NCBI GenBank assembly: GCA_945872875.1
Contig: CAMCBB010000032.1
Span: 1 to 17,161 of the forward strand
Length of the DNA: 17,161 bases
Direction: 5' to 3'
Source: Flavobacterium psychrophilum
GTDB taxonomy: Bacteria; Bacteroidota; Bacteroidia; Flavobacteriales; Flavobacteriaceae
Part shown: positions 14,715 through 17,161 of the stretch, piece after piece
How the letters are laid out: each line of letters opens with the position of its first letter
Numbering within the stretch: the first letter of the stretch is position 1
The notes under the pieces: model-generated
Seen by the model: the letters and a program-made list of their open reading frames with translations, nothing else
What the model was told of the DNA's origin: nothing
Database searches by the model: none
Made by a program: the position numbers and the translations under genes

Positions 14715-15671
14715 ATGAAAAAATATACCAACACAGGAAGTAAAGATACCCGTTCAGGATTTGGTGCTGGAATGACCGAATTAGGACAAAAAAATGAAAA
14801 TGTAGTTGCACTTTGTGCCGACTTAATTGGGTCATTAAAATTTGATGATTTCAAAAAGAACCACCCAGAACGCTTTTTCCAAATAGGGATTGCAGAAGCA
14901 AACATGATTGGAATTGCAGCAGGTTTAACTATTGGTGGAAAAATTCCTTTTACAGGAACTTTTGCAAACTTTTCTACAGGAAGAGTTTACGATCAAATTC
15001 GTCAATCAGTAGCTTATTCGGATAAAAATGTAAAAATTTGTGCCTCTCATGCTGGATTAACTTTAGGAGAAGATGGTGCAACGCACCAAATACTAGAAGA
15101 TATTGGATTAATGAAAATGCTTCCAGGAATGACTGTAATCAACACTTGTGATTACAACCAAACTAAAGCAGCTACATTAGCTATTGCAGACCACCATGGT
15201 CCCGTTTATTTACGTTTTGGACGCCCAGTGGTTCCTAATTTTATGCCTGCCGATGAGCCGTTTGTAATTGGAAAAGCGATTGTGCTTAACGAAGGAACCG
15301 ATGTGACCATTATTGCAACCGGACATTTAGTTTGGGAGGCTTTAATCGCTGCTGAAGAACTAGAAGCTCAAGGAATTTCTGCCGAAATAATCAACATTCA
15401 TACTATAAAACCATTAGACGAAGAAGCAATTTTAAAATCGGTGGCTAAAACAGGATGTGTTGTAACTGCAGAAGAGCATAATTTCCTTGGAGGTTTAGGT
15501 GAAAGTGTTTCTAGAACTTTAGCATTAAATAATCCAACACCACAAGAATTTGTTGCGGTACAAGATTCATTTGGCGAAAGTGGAACTCCAGAGCAATTAA
15601 TGGAAAAATACAAGCTAAACAACCAAGCAATTGTTGCAGCAGCTTTAAAAGTTATTAAAAGAAAAAAGTAA
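14715..15671 (+). CDS. tkt: transketolase, C-terminal (pyrimidine-binding) subunit
   Basis: 318 residues corresponding to the middle and C-terminal domains of transketolase. The conserved Glu that activates the ThDP aminopyrimidine is Glu61 in RFFQIGIAEANMIGIAAGL (53-71). AGLTLGEDGATHQ (113-125) and LPGMTVINTCD follow. VYLRFGRPVVP ends the Pyr domain, and the C-terminal domain includes INIHTIKPLDEEAIL and TAEEHNFLGGLGESV. It works only with the N-terminal subunit encoded just upstream. ATG start at 14715 preceded by an A-rich stretch. The gene ends shortly before a strong terminator, so the operon is just these two genes. Confidence 0.95.
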   Translation: MKKYTNTGSKDTRSGFGAGMTELGQKNENVVALCADLIGSLKFDDFKKNHPERFFQIGIAEANMIGIAAGLTIGGKIPFTGTFANFSTGRVYDQIRQSVAYSDKNVKICASHAGLTLGEDGATHQILEDIGLMKMLPGMTVINTCDYNQTKAATLAIADHHGPVYLRFGRPVVPNFMPADEPFVIGKAIVLNEGTDVTIIATGHLVWEALIAAEELEAQGISAEIINIHTIKPLDEEAILKSVAKTGCVVTAEEHNFLGGLGESVSRTLALNNPTPQEFVAVQDSFGESGTPEQLMEKYKLNNQAIVAAALKVIKRKK

Positions 15672-15688
15672 CTTTTCTATACTATATT

Positions 15689-15719
15689 AAATCCGTCTTT
15701 ATCAAGGCGGATTTTTTTT
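15689..15719 (+). terminator. intrinsic terminator of the transketolase genes
   Basis: AATCCGTC (15689-15696) pairs with GGCGGATT (15705-15712) across an 8-nt loop, followed by a T run to 15719. It lies 18 nt after the stop codon. Confidence 0.9.
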
Positions 15720-15723
15720 GCAC

Positions 15724-15753
15724 AAAAAAACCGTTTCGAAAGAAACGGTTTTT
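15724..15753 (-). terminator. intrinsic terminator of tRNA-Thr (possibly bidirectional)
   Basis: CCGTTTC (15731-15737) and GAAACGG (15742-15748) pair around GAAA, flanked by an A run and a T run that extend the stem. On the minus strand it lies 8 nt after the tRNA and ends in seven T. It could also stop leftover transketolase transcription from the other side. Confidence 0.88.
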
Positions 15754-15761
15754 AAACTAAG

Positions 15762-15835
15762 AGCCGGCGGAGGGACTCGAACCCACGACCTGCTGATTAC
15801 AAATCAGCTGCTCTAGCCAACTGAGCTACGCTGGC
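15762..15835 (-). tRNA. trnT: tRNA-Thr, anticodon UGU
   Basis: A complete cloverleaf on the minus strand reads ACA codons. Acceptor GCCAGCG/CGCCGGC, D-arm GCTC..GAGC, anticodon arm GCTGA-TTTGTAA-TCAGC (anticodon TGT), T-loop TTCGAGT, discriminator T. CCA is not encoded. Two non-pairs stand out: A4 opposite C69 in the acceptor stem and T50 opposite T64 in the T-stem. All other stem pairs are normal. It has its own consensus promoter and terminator, so it is a single-tRNA transcript. Confidence 0.97.
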
Positions 15836-15850
15836 AACTCTTGAGTGGTG

Positions 15851-15881
15851 CAAATATAATGTTGAAAATTAATTTTCCAAA
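15851..15881 (-). promoter_or_regulatory. promoter of tRNA-Thr, perfect consensus
   Basis: On the minus strand TTTG (15878-15881), exactly 19 nt, then TATATTTG (15851-15858): a perfect Bacteroidota promoter. The start near 15844 leaves a 5' leader of only about 9 nt before the tRNA. Confidence 0.85.
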
Positions 15882-15913
15882 AAAAAATACACTTTTTTAA
15901 ATTAAATTATTGA

Positions 15914-16180
15914 TTAAAGCGCGTTGATTTTAGCAATCAATTGATTAGCAGTTTGTTCTAATTCTGCATTGATTTGTTTAAAATGTGCTTTTTTATTGTC
16001 CACTTTTTTAGCATTAACTTTAACAATTAAACTGTCAAATGAGCTAATTGCCTCATCAATAATTGCATTAGTAGCTTCAGTAGGTTTTCCTGCAGAAGTC
16101 ATTTCGCAGATGTATACTGCTTCAATAATATCTCCTAATACATAATTGATGTCTTTTTTTAAATTCTTTACACTTGGCAT
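15914..16180 (-). CDS. small conserved helical protein of unknown function (88 aa)
   Basis: Not recognised as a characterised family. 88 residues, starting MPSVKNLKKDINYVLGDIIE and ending NQLIAKINAL. No signal peptide, no membrane segment and a single Cys (Cys25 in VYICEMT). Spacing of Leu, Ile and Val suggests three or four helices, and the C-terminal half (KAHFKQINAELEQTANQLIAKI) looks amphipathic or coiled. A -7 box (TAATTTTG, 16206-16213) lies upstream and the ATG has an A-rich lead, so it looks like a real expressed gene. I have an impression of similar short proteins in other Flavobacteriaceae. It lies between manA and tRNA-Thr on the same strand with its own promoter. Confidence 0.8.
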   Translation of the reverse strand: MPSVKNLKKDINYVLGDIIEAVYICEMTSAGKPTEATNAIIDEAISSFDSLIVKVNAKKVDNKKAHFKQINAELEQTANQLIAKINAL

Positions 16181-16205
16181 TTTTTTACTATTTAATAATT
16201 CGGTG

Positions 16206-16213
16206 CAAAATTA
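16206..16213 (-). promoter_or_regulatory. -7 promoter box of the 88-aa gene
   Basis: TAATTTTG on the minus strand matches TAnnTTTG. The expected -33 region overlaps the 3' end of manA and shows no clear TTTG. The start near 16200 would leave a leader of about 20 nt. Confidence 0.5.
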
Positions 16214-16234
16214 CACATTTCTTTCTAATATTTA

Positions 16235-17161
16235 CTATGAAATGTATATTTCTAAAATAGAAGCAGTTCCTGCAATTTCATATTCATTTAATAAAGCCGG
16301 AATTAAAACAGTATCTCCTACTTTGTACTGATAATTTTCACCTTGATAATCTAATGAGAATTCCCCTTCCACACACATATAAACCGTAAAAGAATTATTG
16401 TTTTTTGAAACTGTAACCTTATCGGTTAACGGAATGAAATTTGTAGTAAAATAAGAACAATGAACTACCTCGTTTGAATTATTATTCAATTTAGAATATA
16501 TTTTTTCTGCTTCTACCACATTATAGTTAATTGCATCTAAGGCAAGATCCAAATGCAATTCACGAGTATTTCCATTAGAATCCACCCGATCAAAATCATA
16601 TATTCTATAAGTAATATCTGAAGTTTGTTGGATTTCGGCAATTACGGTTCCCGCGCCAATAGCATGTACGGTTCCTGTTTCTAAAAAAAACACATCTCCT
16701 TTTTGAACGGCTTTGGTATCCAATAAGGAAAGAATGGTTTTATTTTCTATATTTTTAAGGTATTCCTCTGAAGAAGATTTTTCTTTGAATCCTACAATTA
16801 AATTAGAATTCGGATCAGCTTGCATTACATACCACATTTCGGTTTTTCCAAAAGAATTATGTCTGCTGGCAGCCAATTCATCATTGGGATGCACTTGTAT
16901 AGATAAATCTTCGCGAGCATCAAGGTATTTAAATAGTAAAGGGAATTGCTTACCGAATCTTTGAAATACTTTTTTCCCCAATACTTCTTCTGGAAACTCA
17001 TTGATTAATTCAAATAAAGATTTTCCTTTATAAAATCCATTTGAAATAAAACTAACTTCATTTTCAACTGTAGAAATCTCCCAACTTTCTCCAGTATTAT
17101 CTGAAGAAATTGGTTTATTTAATAAAGTTTTGAGTTTGGTCCCTCCCCATATTCTTTCTTT
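16235..17161 (-). CDS. manA: mannose-6-phosphate isomerase, class I (5' end beyond the window)
   Basis: Zinc enzyme that interconverts mannose-6-phosphate and fructose-6-phosphate, feeding GDP-mannose for glycans or taking mannose into glycolysis. The frame is open to the window edge. The first residues seen are KERIWGGTKL, typical of the extreme N-terminus of class I enzymes, so only about a dozen residues are missing. The 308 residues present include the metal-site segments LSIQVHPND and KTEMWYV, and GTVHAIG with the later His. TYRIYDFDR follows, then the cupin-like C-terminal domain ending VGDTVLIPALLNEYEI and SILEIYIS. A TTG at 16981 sits in the middle of the conserved domain and is not the start. 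It ends 54 nt before the 88-aa gene on the same strand. Confidence 0.95.
   Translation of the reverse strand, partial: KERIWGGTKLKTLLNKPISSDNTGESWEISTVENEVSFISNGFYKGKSLFELINEFPEEVLGKKVFQRFGKQFPLLFKYLDAREDLSIQVHPNDELAASRHNSFGKTEMWYVMQADPNSNLIVGFKEKSSSEEYLKNIENKTILSLLDTKAVQKGDVFFLETGTVHAIGAGTVIAEIQQTSDITYRIYDFDRVDSNGNTRELHLDLALDAINYNVVEAEKIYSKLNNNSNEVVHCSYFTTNFIPLTDKVTVSKNNNSFTVYMCVEGEFSLDYQGENYQYKVGDTVLIPALLNEYEIAGTASILEIYIS

Noticed and set aside
16235..16981. manA as a 248-residue gene starting at TTG 16981
   Set aside because: The frame is open to the window edge and encodes the conserved ManA N-terminus (RIWGGTKL), so the gene is cut by the edge rather than short.

Overview
The window is chromosomal DNA of a member of Bacteroidota, family Flavobacteriaceae, most likely Flavobacterium or a close relative. 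This rests on the 16S rRNA 5' segment at the left edge, low GC, A-rich gene starts without Shine-Dalgarno sequences, and repeated Bacteroidota-type promoters (-33 TTTG, about 19 nt, -7 TAnnTTTG). Almost all of it is core housekeeping sequence. I see no phage, insertion sequence, CRISPR array, defence island or biosynthetic cluster, and no convincing new multi-gene system.

Left part (1-4353). The 5' end of a 16S rRNA gene lies on the minus strand, with a pre-16S leader and two tandem rRNA promoters behind it. A structured intergenic element follows. Then the plus-strand translation operon thrS-infC-rpmI-rplT starts from its own promoter and ends at a strong intrinsic terminator. infC has no ATG, GTG or TTG at its proper N-terminus and must start at ATA or ATT, the classic setting for IF3 self-control. 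The long rpmI-rplT spacer holds four AAACTTT repeats and a foldable leader.

Middle (4486-13550). A U32-family RNA hydroxylation protein (RlhA type) lies on the plus strand. A minus-strand block follows: an exported protein of a family I remember being labelled 'asparagine synthetase B', whose motifs do not fit that name; the replicative helicase dnaB; the acetyl-CoA carboxylase subunit accA; and a tgt - LptF/LptG permease - EamA transporter operon. The Tgt lacks the three zinc cysteines of the E. coli enzyme. The tgt and 'AsnB-like' genes each have an apparent upstream TTG start that lies inside a promoter box, so the true starts are the ATGs downstream.

Right part (13551-17161). A split transketolase (two adjacent plus-strand genes) ends at a hairpin terminator. 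It faces a minus-strand tRNA-Thr(UGU) that has its own perfect promoter and terminator. After that come a small helical protein of unknown function and the 3' part of manA, cut by the window edge.

The genes serve translation (thrS, infC, rpmI, rplT, 16S, tRNA-Thr, tgt, rlhA), replication (dnaB), lipid and envelope synthesis (accA, LptF/G) and sugar metabolism (transketolase, manA). The observations most worth a second look are regulatory: the infC start, the rplT leader, the structured element before thrS, the hairpin before rlhA and the DnaA-box-like pair before dnaB. The zinc-less Tgt and the misnamed exported protein also merit checking.
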